From an uncultured Clostridium sp. (GTDB lineage: Bacteria; Bacillota_A; Clostridia; TANB77; CAG-508): a stretch of DNA of 5,048 bases. The stretch covers positions 1-5,048 of the forward strand of contig CAKNIU010000035.1 in assembly GCA_930980675.1 (NCBI GenBank), written 5' to 3'. Of the stretch, positions 1 to 5,048 are shown in pieces. The notes under the pieces were generated by a model. That model did not search any database. It saw only the letters and a list, made by a program, of their open reading frames with translations, and was not told where the DNA came from. The translations under genes and the position numbers were made by a program. Each line of letters begins with the position of its first letter. Positions within the stretch are counted from its first letter, which is position 1.

Positions 1-3
1 ATT

Positions 4-396
4 ATGATGATAATAGCAATAGTAGTAGGATGTGTATTAGGTGTAGTTATAGGAATTCTTACACCAACAATTCCATATACAGTATCACAATATTTAGCAA
101 TAGCAATAGTTGCTGCACTTGATTCAGTATTTGGAGGAATTGCATCAAACATTAAAAAGAACTTTGATATGAAAGTATTTATTTCTGGATTTTTTGTAAA
201 TGCAATACTAGCAATGCTACTTACATATTTAGGAGAAAAATTAAATGTAGACATATATTTAGCAGCAATAATAGTATTTGTAGGAAGAATGTTCAATAAC
301 CTAGGAATTATACGTAGATATTATTTATCTAAATTTTCAGAAAAAAGAGAAAATAGTAAACATAAAAACAAAGAAAAAGAGAACGAAAAAGCTTAA
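4..396 (+). CDS. sbp: Small basic membrane protein Sbp (DUF1290 family)
   Basis: This 130-residue protein resembles B. subtilis Sbp (about 121 residues), encoded just upstream of ftsA. Four hydrophobic segments are visible at about residues 2-20, 28-46, 57-77 and 82-100, so it is an integral membrane protein. Family-like blocks are AALDSVFGG (37-45), FISGFFVNAILA (59-70) and GRMFNNLGIIRR (94-105). The tail after residue 108 is hydrophilic and rich in Lys and Glu, probably cytoplasmic and disordered, and a little longer than in B. subtilis. The biochemical role is not known; its steady position beside ftsA suggests a link to division or envelope growth, which is inference. ATG codons occur at 4 and 7, but only three bases precede the first and the frame is open at the window edge, so the ribosome site cannot be seen and the true start could lie further upstream. 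Confidence 0.88.
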   Translation: MMIIAIVVGCVLGVVIGILTPTIPYTVSQYLAIAIVAALDSVFGGIASNIKKNFDMKVFISGFFVNAILAMLLTYLGEKLNVDIYLAAIIVFVGRMFNNLGIIRRYYLSKFSEKRENSKHKNKEKENEKA

Positions 397-436
397 AATA
401 ACCAGTAGTAAATAAATAAAAATCATAAAATAATTT

Positions 437-464
437 ATTACAAATAGGTTACAAAAATATTACA
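437..464 (-). promoter_or_regulatory. Triple WalR (YycF)-like half-site array upstream of ftsA
   Basis: Read on the minus strand, three hexamers TGTAAT (464-459), TGTAAC (453-448) and TGTAAT (442-437) are each separated by exactly 5 nt. All fit the published WalR/YycF consensus TGTWAH-N5-TGTWAH. On the plus strand they appear as three 11-bp units starting TTACAAA at 438, 449 and 460; the last two units are identical. The array ends 18 nt before the candidate -35 of ftsA, a position suitable for an activator. In B. subtilis the WalRK (YycFG) system is reported to control ftsAZ, so the site fits the gene. Binding is inferred; in AT-rich DNA single half-sites are common, but three in register are less expected. 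Confidence 0.55.
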
Positions 465-482
465 AAAATATGTCTAATTCTA

Positions 483-511
483 TTGACTTTTTTTGAAAAA
501 TATAATAATAT
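483..511 (+). promoter_or_regulatory. Candidate sigma-A promoter of ftsA
   Basis: A -35 hexamer TTGACT (483-488, five of six consensus bases) is followed after 17 bp by TAATAT (506-511, four of six). A perfect TATAAT at 501-506 lies nearby but would leave only a 12-bp spacer, too short to pair with this -35. Which -10 is used is uncertain. The predicted start near 518 would give a leader of about 35 nt before the TTG codon. Confidence 0.5.
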
Positions 512-538
512 GCATACTAGAAAAAATTAAGGCGGACT

Positions 539-543
539 GGAGG
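539..543 (+). promoter_or_regulatory. Ribosome binding site fixing the TTG start of ftsA
   Basis: GGAGG at 539-543 lies 8 nt before TTG at 552. There is no ATG in frame near this position, and the protein begins with the usual FtsA N-terminus (actin-like phosphate-1 block from about residue 8), so the TTG start is well supported. Confidence 0.85.
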
Positions 544-551
544 TATTTGCT

Positions 552-1778
552 TTGGCTATAGGTGACATAATAGTGGCTATTGACATCGGTGCATCTAAGA
601 TTAGCTTAGTAGTAGGTGAAGTCAATAACTTTAATCAGATTGAAGTAATATGTAACACCAGTAAAAAAAGCAATGGCATACAAAAAGGAAAAATAGTAGA
701 CGAACAATCATTAAGTGAATCTATTTCATATGTTATAAAAGAAGCTGAAAAAGAAATGAACATGAAAATAAATTCAGCATACATAACAATACCGGGAAAA
801 TATGTTACCATTGTACAAAACAGTGTTACAAAAGAAGCTAAAGATAAATATTCGGGAATATCAGCAAGAGATGTGTCTAGTAGCTTAATGCAAGCAAAAG
901 ATATAGATATACCTGAAGGAAAACAAATAATAGATATAGTAATAAACGAATTTGTATTAGAAGATGGAAAAAAAGTCGACGACCCAATAGGAACATTTAG
1001 TGGTAAGTTTACACTTAATGCACAAATAATCCTAGCAGAAAAGGATTATATGAGAGCCATAACTAATATATTCAAAAAAGTCGATGTAGATATAGATGGG
1101 ATGGTCCCAATAACTCTTGCAGAAAAAAATCTTGTACTTGATAGCATGGAACAAAAAGATTATGTAATGTTACTAGACATTGGTGCAGAAACAATGAATA
1201 TAGGTGTATTTGATGGAGATAGATATGTATATACCAATTCAATACCAGTTGGAGGAAATAACATTACAAACGACTTAGCGGTAGTTTTAGGAATATCACT
1301 AGACGAAGCAGAAAGATTAAAAAGACAATATGGCTTAGCACTTAAATCATATATAGATAATGATACAGATGTTGTGCTAAATACTGCAAAAGATGAAAAC
1401 AACAAAATAGTAAAAAGTTCAGAAATTGTCGAAATAATCGAAGCAAGAGTTGAGCAAATATTTGAATTAGTAAATCAAGATGTTTCTAACCAAGGCATTA
1501 AACAAAATATAAATACTGTTGTAATTACAGGACAAGGAATTACAAGCATAAGCAAAAGTGATATAGTAGGAAAAATAACATTAAACATTCCAGTAAAAAT
1601 GGCAAACAACAAAATTGCAAGTATAATAAAACCAAATTATGCAACAGCATATGCTTTAGTTAGATACATAGCATCAAGACCATTTGCAAAAAATGTATCA
1701 AGTAGTTTAGATATAAATTCAGATAAAGGATTCTTTAAAAACATAATAGAAAAAGTAAAAGAATTTTTTTATTCGTAA
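552..1778 (+). CDS. ftsA: Cell division protein FtsA (actin-like FtsZ membrane anchor)
   Basis: FtsA is an actin-family ATPase that binds the FtsZ tail and ties the Z ring to the inner face of the membrane. The 408-residue product (B. subtilis has about 440) has the phosphate-1 block VAIDIGASKISLVVGEV at 8-24, the FtsA-specific 1C region at roughly 85-165, a phosphate-2 block LLDIGAETMNIGVF at 207-220, an adenosine-type block VVITGQGI at 323-330, and a C-terminal amphipathic helix GFFKNIIEKVKEFF (393-406), the expected membrane-targeting sequence. The long hydrophilic linker seen before this helix in some relatives is short here. Phosphate-2 and adenosine motifs depart from the usual DxGGGT and TGGG patterns. 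Translation starts at TTG with a good ribosome site. ftsZ follows after 124 nt with no terminator between them, so co-transcription is likely. Confidence 0.95.
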   Translation: MAIGDIIVAIDIGASKISLVVGEVNNFNQIEVICNTSKKSNGIQKGKIVDEQSLSESISYVIKEAEKEMNMKINSAYITIPGKYVTIVQNSVTKEAKDKYSGISARDVSSSLMQAKDIDIPEGKQIIDIVINEFVLEDGKKVDDPIGTFSGKFTLNAQIILAEKDYMRAITNIFKKVDVDIDGMVPITLAEKNLVLDSMEQKDYVMLLDIGAETMNIGVFDGDRYVYTNSIPVGGNNITNDLAVVLGISLDEAERLKRQYGLALKSYIDNDTDVVLNTAKDENNKIVKSSEIVEIIEARVEQIFELVNQDVSNQGIKQNINTVVITGQGITSISKSDIVGKITLNIPVKMANNKIASIIKPNYATAYALVRYIASRPFAKNVSSSLDINSDKGFFKNIIEKVKEFFYS

Positions 1779-1888
1779 AATAATAAATAAAAAAGCAAAA
1801 TAACAAATTACAAAAAATAAAATGAATATAATTTAAGACAAACTGCTAAATTTAATTAAGTTAACAAAATCAATTATATAAATATATT

Positions 1889-1894
1889 AGGAGG
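1889..1894 (+). promoter_or_regulatory. Strong ribosome binding site of ftsZ
   Basis: A perfect AGGAGG stands 8 nt before ATG at 1903, which selects this codon over the in-frame ATG at 1909 (14 nt away). The rest of the 124-nt gap from 1779 is almost pure A/T; it has a TATAAT at 1827-1832 but no credible -35 at 16-18 bp, so no promoter is called there. Confidence 0.85.
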
Positions 1895-1902
1895 AAAGCT
1901 TT

Positions 1903-3009
1903 ATGTTGATGGATAATAACTATGATGAAAATTACGGAACAGAAGATACAGCTATAATAAAAGTTATAGGTGTTGGAGGAGCAGGTAACAACGCTGTAAA
2001 CAGAATGGTAGACTCAGGAATAGAAGGAGTTGAATTTGTTACTGTAAATACAGATAGACAAGCGTTGCTTTTATCAAAAGCTGGAACAAAAATTCAAATT
2101 GGAGAAAAAATAACAAGAGGATTAGGCGCTGGAGCAAACCCTGATATAGGAGCTCAAGCTGCTGAAGAAAGCAAAGCAGAAATCTCAGAAGCAATAAAAG
2201 GTGCAGACATGGTATTCGTTACAGCTGGTATGGGAGGCGGAACTGGAACAGGTGCAGCTCCAATAGTAGCTAGTATTGCAAAAGAAATGGGAATACTTAC
2301 AATTGCAGTAGTAACAAAGCCATTCACATTTGAAGGAAAGAAAAGACTTACACAAGCCGAAAGAGGAATAGAAAGTCTTAAAGGAAAAGTTGATACTTTA
2401 GTAGTAATACCAAATGATAAACTATTACAAATAATAGATAGAAAAACATCAATAGTAGAAGCTTTCAAAATGGCAGATGATGTATTAAGACAAGGTGTTC
2501 AAGGTATATCAGACTTAATCAAAGTACCAGGACTAGTAAACCTAGACTTTGCAGATGTTAAAACAATAATGTTAAATACAGGTATGGCACATATGGGTAT
2601 TGGTAGAGCATCTGGAGAAAACAGAGCAGAAGATGCAGCAAAACAAGCTATCCAAAGCCCATTACTAGAAACAACAATAGAAGGTGCAAGAGGTGTTATC
2701 ATAAATGTAACAGGTGGTGAGAACCTAGGACTACATGAAGTAAACACAGCTGCCGAACTTGTACAAAGAAGTGTTGACCCAGAAGCAAATATCATCTTTG
2801 GTGCAGTAATAGATAAGAGCCTAGATGAAGATATAGTAATAACAGTTATAGCAACAGGATTCGACAAAGAACCAGGAGCAAAAGAAACTAGCATAGGAAA
2901 AACTGCATGGCCAACAAAATCATCAACACCAATTCCAAACAATGACGGAGGAACAGACTACTTAGATATACCACCATTCTTAAAAAAGAATAAAAATTTG
3001 AATAAATAA
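1903..3009 (+). CDS. ftsZ: Cell division GTPase FtsZ
   Basis: FtsZ is the tubulin-like GTPase that polymerises at mid-cell and recruits the division machinery. The 368-residue protein has all key parts: T1 nucleotide loop [12 protein letters not shown] (24-35), tubulin signature GGGTGTG (111-117), and synergy loop NLDFAD (213-218) with the expected catalytic aspartates D215 and D218. The C-terminal domain runs to about 320, followed by a short variable linker of about 30 residues and the conserved tail [11 protein letters not shown] (352-362), the docking peptide for FtsA, SepF and other partners. A basic tip (KKNKNLNK) resembles the basic C-terminal variable region of B. subtilis. Nothing is missing. 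The gene is closed by a hairpin terminator a few bases downstream, so it is probably the last gene of the ftsA transcript. Confidence 0.98.
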   Translation: MLMDNNYDENYGTEDTAIIKVIGVGGAGNNAVNRMVDSGIEGVEFVTVNTDRQALLLSKAGTKIQIGEKITRGLGAGANPDIGAQAAEESKAEISEAIKGADMVFVTAGMGGGTGTGAAPIVASIAKEMGILTIAVVTKPFTFEGKKRLTQAERGIESLKGKVDTLVVIPNDKLLQIIDRKTSIVEAFKMADDVLRQGVQGISDLIKVPGLVNLDFADVKTIMLNTGMAHMGIGRASGENRAEDAAKQAIQSPLLETTIEGARGVIINVTGGENLGLHEVNTAAELVQRSVDPEANIIFGAVIDKSLDEDIVITVIATGFDKEPGAKETSIGKTAWPTKSSTPIPNNDGGTDYLDIPPFLKKNKNLNK

Positions 3010-3011
3010 AT

Positions 3012-3041
3012 AAAAAGTCTCCAATAAAATGGAGGCTTTTT
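3012..3041 (+). terminator. Intrinsic terminator after ftsZ
   Basis: AAAAAGTCTCC (3012-3022) pairs with GGAGGCTTTTT (3031-3041) over 11 bp with a single U-G wobble, around the 8-nt loop AATAAAAT. The stem is A-rich at its 5' side and ends in five U residues, so it can also work weakly on the other strand. It begins 3 nt after the ftsZ stop codon (3007-3009). Confidence 0.88.
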
Positions 3042-3088
3042 AGCTTGACGTTAAGAACTAAATCCAATTTAAATCTTTATATAGCAAG

Positions 3089-3135
3089 AAATGAGCGAAA
3101 AAGATAATAAAAAGTCGCTCATTTTTTATTTTTTT
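3089..3135 (+). terminator. Second, stronger intrinsic terminator
   Basis: AAATGAGCGA (3089-3098) and TCGCTCATTT (3115-3124) form a perfect 10-bp stem with a 16-nt A-rich loop. The stem is followed by a T tract broken by one A (3122-3127, 3129-3135). It lies 47 nt after the first hairpin and before the spoIIGA promoter, so read-through from ftsZ should be very low. Confidence 0.88.
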
Positions 3136-3144
3136 GTCCGTAAA

Positions 3145-3178
3145 TTTGACAGTTTTTTCAATTAATTAAGTCTAAAAT
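3145..3178 (+). promoter_or_regulatory. Candidate spoIIGA promoter with 0A-like box on the -35
   Basis: A perfect -35 TTGACA (3146-3151) is followed by TAAAAT (3173-3178, five of six -10 bases) with a spacer of 21 bp, well above the usual 17. In B. subtilis the spoIIG promoter is known for a 22-bp spacer and for activation by Spo0A bound at the -35. Here TTTGACA (3145-3151), read on the minus strand as TGTCAAA, differs by one base from the 0A box TGTCGAA and covers the -35. No better -10 is visible at 16-18 bp. A start near 3185 would give a leader of about 16 nt. Spo0A control is inferred. Confidence 0.62.
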
Positions 3179-3190
3179 AAGGATAACAAA

Positions 3191-3195
3191 GGGAG
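3191..3195 (+). promoter_or_regulatory. Ribosome binding site of spoIIGA
   Basis: AAAGGGAG ends 5 nt before ATG at 3201. It is an imperfect Shine-Dalgarno compared with those of ftsZ and sigE, but the N-terminus it selects (a first membrane segment starting within the first few residues) is that of the family. Confidence 0.7.
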
Positions 3196-3200
3196 AAATT

Positions 3201-4118
3201 ATGACAGTTTACCTAGATATAGTTTTTGTTGAAAACTTACTAATGAATTACATCATACTTTTTGCCACGGGCTTTATACAAAAAATGCAAATGAAGCAGT
3301 TAAGATTAATAATCTCAAGTGCATTTGGTGGAGTATATGCAATAATATCATACTTGAACATTATTCCAATATATTCAAACATATTTATGAAAATACTACT
3401 TTCAATAATAATGATATACATTGCATTTAATCCACAAAATGTTAAAAAACTGTGCAAAACCATACTTTTATTTTACTTAACATCGTTCGTAATGGGAGGA
3501 TGTGCGCTTGCTTTACTTTATATGATAAGTCCTGAAAGCATAGCTTTTAAAGACGGAATATTAGTTGGAACATATCCAATGAAGATTACAATAGTTGCAG
3601 GTTTAGTGGGATTTTGCATAATACAAATAGCATTTCAAATAAATAAAAGGCAATTAAAAAAGAAAGATATGATTTGTAATTTAGAAATAAGTATAAATAA
3701 ACAAAAATCAGAAGTAAAAGCATATTTGGATTCTGGAAATACTTTAAGAGAACCATTTACCAAAAAGCCAGTAATAATAGTTGAAAAAGATAAAATAAAA
3801 AATTTTTCAAATATAGATTTAGAAAAATTGATAGGAGGTGATGAGCCAAACACAGAAAAACTAAAATTAAAAATAATTCCATTCAATTCAATTGGAAAAC
3901 AAAATGGAATGTTAATAGGAGTAAAACCAGACTTTATAAAAATAGAGTATGAAGATAGAGAAGAATACATTTATGACGTAGTTATTGGAATGTATGATAA
4001 AAAAATAAACAAAGACTATCATGCGCTAATAGGTTTGGAATTGTTGGAAGGAGAAAAACAGGATGAAAGTTTTAGAAATATTGAGCAAAATGTACGAAAA
4101 GTACATTCAAAAAGATGA
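3201..4118 (+). CDS. spoIIGA: Sporulation sigma-E processing peptidase SpoIIGA
   Basis: SpoIIGA is a membrane-embedded aspartic protease of the mother cell that removes the pro-sequence of sigma-E after a signal from the forespore (SpoIIR in B. subtilis). The 305-residue product has the family's usual length (about 309). Five membrane segments are visible at about 5-24, 36-54, 61-77, 85-109 and 128-146, followed by a basic stretch NKRQLKKK (148-155) and a cytosolic protease domain. The active-site block is [12 protein letters not shown] (174-185) with catalytic Asp177; [19 protein letters not shown] (226-244) and HALIGLELL (274-282) are the other conserved blocks. The tail after about 283 lies in the part that overlaps sigE and looks unconserved. 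The gene has its own promoter and ribosome site, and is co-transcribed with its substrate gene sigE. Confidence 0.95.
   Translation: MTVYLDIVFVENLLMNYIILFATGFIQKMQMKQLRLIISSAFGGVYAIISYLNIIPIYSNIFMKILLSIIMIYIAFNPQNVKKLCKTILLFYLTSFVMGGCALALLYMISPESIAFKDGILVGTYPMKITIVAGLVGFCIIQIAFQINKRQLKKKDMICNLEISINKQKSEVKAYLDSGNTLREPFTKKPVIIVEKDKIKNFSNIDLEKLIGGDEPNTEKLKLKIIPFNSIGKQNGMLIGVKPDFIKIEYEDREEYIYDVVIGMYDKKINKDYHALIGLELLEGEKQDESFRNIEQNVRKVHSKR
4048..4053 (+). promoter_or_regulatory. Ribosome binding site of sigE, inside spoIIGA
   Basis: AAGGAG lies 9 nt before ATG at 4063, within the spoIIGA reading frame. An in-frame stop (TAG, 4030-4032) and no other start codon before 4063 mean that this is the most upstream start possible for sigE. 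Confidence 0.85.
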
Positions 4119-4779
4119 GAATTTTGAAGATATATTTTATATTGGGGGAAATGATAATCTGCCAGCACCATTAGAACCAGAAGAAGAGGCAGAGGAAATA
4201 GAAAAGTTATCCAACGGAGACAAAGAGGCAAAAAAGAAGTTGGTAGAACATAACCTCAGACTTGTTGTATACATAGCCAAAAAATTTGAAAACACCGGAG
4301 TAGGTTTAGAAGATTTAATTTCAATAGGAACAATAGGACTTATGAAAGCTATAAATACATTTAATAGTAGCAAAAACATAAAACTTGCAACATATTCATC
4401 AAGATGCATAGAAAACGAAATATTAATGCATTTAAGAAGGAGCAATAGATTAAAAAGTGAAATATCTATTGATGAACCATTAAATCAAGATGGCGATGGA
4501 AATGAGTTATTGCTTTCAGACATATTGGGAACTGATGATGATGTAACATCAAGAGGGGTTGAAGACGAAGTGGATAAAAAATTGCTAAAAGCTTCAATAT
4601 CTAAATTAAATAGTAGAGAAAAAAATATAATGGAATTAAGATTTGGATTTAAAACAGGAGAGGAAAAAACTCAAAAAGAAGTTGCAGATATGCTTGGCAT
4701 ATCTCAAAGCTACATATCCAGATTGGAAAAGAAAATTATAAATAAAATGAAAAAAGAAATATTGAGTAAAACAGGGTAA
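4063..4779 (+). CDS. sigE: RNA polymerase sporulation sigma factor sigma-E (pro-form)
   Basis: Sigma-E directs early mother-cell transcription in sporulation. The 238-residue protein closely follows B. subtilis SigE (239). It has a 25-residue pro-sequence before YIGG (26-29), where SpoIIGA is expected to cut between F25 and Y26 by analogy with the B. subtilis site. Core-binding region 2 spans about 57-130, with [16 protein letters not shown] (64-79), [18 protein letters not shown] (83-100) and the -10-reading helix [20 protein letters not shown] (107-126). [17 protein letters not shown] (137-153) is in region 3. The helix-turn-helix of region 4.2, [22 protein letters not shown] (203-224), reads the -35. 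The start overlaps spoIIGA by 56 nt in another frame, suggesting translational coupling. Oddly, the pro-sequence is weakly acidic (4 Lys against 6 Asp/Glu), whereas that of B. subtilis is strongly basic. Confidence 0.97.
   Translation: MKVLEILSKMYEKYIQKDENFEDIFYIGGNDNLPAPLEPEEEAEEIEKLSNGDKEAKKKLVEHNLRLVVYIAKKFENTGVGLEDLISIGTIGLMKAINTFNSSKNIKLATYSSRCIENEILMHLRRSNRLKSEISIDEPLNQDGDGNELLLSDILGTDDDVTSRGVEDEVDKKLLKASISKLNSREKNIMELRFGFKTGEEKTQKEVADMLGISQSYISRLEKKIINKMKKEILSKTG
4089..4107 (+). repeat. Small hairpin in the spoIIGA/sigE overlap
   Basis: AATGTAC (4089-4095) and GTACATT (4101-4107) are perfect inverted 7-mers around the loop GAAAA. They lie in sigE codons 9-15 and in the last codons of spoIIGA. 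The stem starts 26 nt after the sigE start codon, so it would not hide the ribosome site, but could affect early elongation or mRNA stability. It may be chance. Confidence 0.4.
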
Positions 4780-4813
4780 ATTTTCAGTTGGGAACTGTTC
4801 CCAACTGAAAATT
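4779..4813. repeat. Perfect 35-bp palindrome between convergent genes
   Basis: Two perfectly complementary 17-bp arms (4779-4795 and 4797-4813) flank a single T at 4796. As RNA this gives a 16-bp stem with a CUG loop. The core is CAGTTGGGAAC / GTTCCCAACTG. It begins on the last base of the sigE stop codon and ends on the second base of the opposing gene's stop triplet (TTA at 4812-4814 on the plus strand). It probably serves the 3' ends of both transcripts, but is not a normal intrinsic terminator: on each strand TTTT comes at the start of the stem and AAAA at its end, so no U tract follows. A mobile palindromic repeat or a protein site are alternatives. Confidence 0.8.
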
Positions 4814-5045
4814 AAATCTCTACCAAAATCACATTTTCACCAATGCACTTAATCTTGTTCCACTCAATTACAATCTCGTTGTTACCTGCAAACATACTAA
4901 AAGGTTTGCTACTGCCAGGAACTATAATAGAAGTAATACTTCCGGTTTGCAAGTCAGCACACACATCTTGAACATAGCCAAGCTTTTTTCCATCTCTAAT
5001 ATTTATAACTTCTTTATGTCTAAAATCCATACCTTTTTGCCCCAT
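4812..5045 (-). CDS. ylmC: YlmC/YmxH-family sporulation protein (PRC-barrel)
   Basis: The 77-residue product matches the small PRC-barrel family YlmC/YmxH of spore formers, in which one gene often lies near sigE/sigG. Family-like parts are KEVINIRDGKKLGYVQDV (11-28), SIIVPGSSKPFSMFAGNNEI (39-58, the VPG...F..F block) and WNKIKCIGENVILV (62-75). It is soluble and has no signal peptide; its biochemical role is unknown, with sporulation assigned by family and neighbourhood. It is convergent to sigE, and their stops are separated by the palindrome. The start is uncertain: ATG at 5045 leaves only three bases before the window edge, so no ribosome site is visible and the frame is open upstream; a second ATG at 5030 gives an N-terminus (MDFRHKEV) closer to relatives, but lacks a well-spaced ribosome site. 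Confidence 0.85.
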   Translation of the reverse strand: MGQKGMDFRHKEVINIRDGKKLGYVQDVCADLQTGSITSIIVPGSSKPFSMFAGNNEIVIEWNKIKCIGENVILVEI

Positions 5046-5048
5046 AAA

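Noticed and set aside
411..439. Inverted AATAAAT / ATTTATT after sbp as a terminator
   Set aside because: The stem is pure A/T with a long loop and no U tract; such pairs arise by chance here, so transcription from sbp into ftsA may well continue.
471..477. TGTCTAA before the ftsA -35 as a 0A box
   Set aside because: One mismatch to TGTCGAA, but alone and with no second box at 10 bp or sigma-H promoter nearby; weaker case than the one at spoIIGA.
1800..1812. WalR-like half-sites (TGTTAT, TGTAAT) before ftsZ
   Set aside because: The two hexamers are only 1 nt apart, not 5, so they do not form a proper site.
1852..1859. TTAATTAA, also within ATTAATTAAG at 3161-3170, as a shared regulatory element
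   Set aside because: Short A/T palindromes are expected often in this composition and positions relative to the genes differ.
2154..2942. Long open frames on the minus strand inside ftsZ
   Set aside because: They are antisense shadows of a highly conserved gene, with no family resemblance and no fitting ribosome sites.
4779..4813. Palindrome called as a standard bidirectional intrinsic terminator
   Set aside because: No U run follows the stem on either strand, so it is listed as a repeat of uncertain role.
1..5048. CRISPR array, tRNA, rRNA, riboswitch, insertion sequence or phage genes
   Set aside because: No spaced repeats, cloverleaf-like sequence, transposase motifs or conserved leader structure could be seen; gaps are all shorter than 200 nt and are explained by promoters and terminators.

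Overview
The window looks like the end of a division and cell wall (dcw) cluster followed by the early sporulation sigma locus of a spore-forming, AT-rich Firmicute, most likely of class Clostridia. The evidence is the gene order sbp - ftsA - ftsZ - spoIIGA - sigE, which matches Bacillus subtilis and many Clostridia. Strong AGGAGG-type ribosome sites, heavy use of ATA, AGA and AAA codons, TGA used as a stop and TGG used for Trp (standard bacterial code) agree with this. The genus cannot be fixed from the sequence; an uncultured gut-type clostridium is a guess.

Layout: (1) 4-396 +, small basic membrane protein Sbp, whose upstream signals lie outside the window. (2) 397-551, a gap with three WalR-like half-sites at exact 11-bp spacing, a sigma-A-like promoter and a ribosome site for a TTG start. 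(3) 552-1778 +, FtsA with a C-terminal amphipathic helix. (4) 1779-1902, an AT-rich gap with a perfect AGGAGG before ftsZ. (5) 1903-3009 +, complete FtsZ. (6) 3010-3200, two consecutive intrinsic terminators, then a promoter with a perfect -35, an unusually long spacer and a Spo0A-box-like sequence on the -35. (7) 3201-4118 +, SpoIIGA protease. (8) 4063-4779 +, pro-sigma-E, whose start lies 56 nt inside spoIIGA in another frame. (9) 4779-4813, a perfect 35-bp palindrome touching both stop codons of the convergent genes. (10) 4812-5045 -, a YlmC/YmxH-family PRC-barrel protein.

How the parts work together: FtsZ forms the cytokinetic ring and FtsA tethers it to the membrane. In sporulation the ring moves toward a pole, and sigma-E, made as an inactive precursor, is matured by the membrane protease SpoIIGA in the mother cell. 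The double terminator separates constitutive division genes from the sporulation pair, which has its own Spo0A-type promoter.

No gene of an unknown system was found; all six genes belong to recognised families. The most interesting signals are non-coding or architectural: the WalR-like array, the long-spacer spoIIGA promoter, the spoIIGA/sigE overlap with a weakly acidic sigma-E pro-sequence, and the palindrome whose flanks have the wrong polarity for a terminator.
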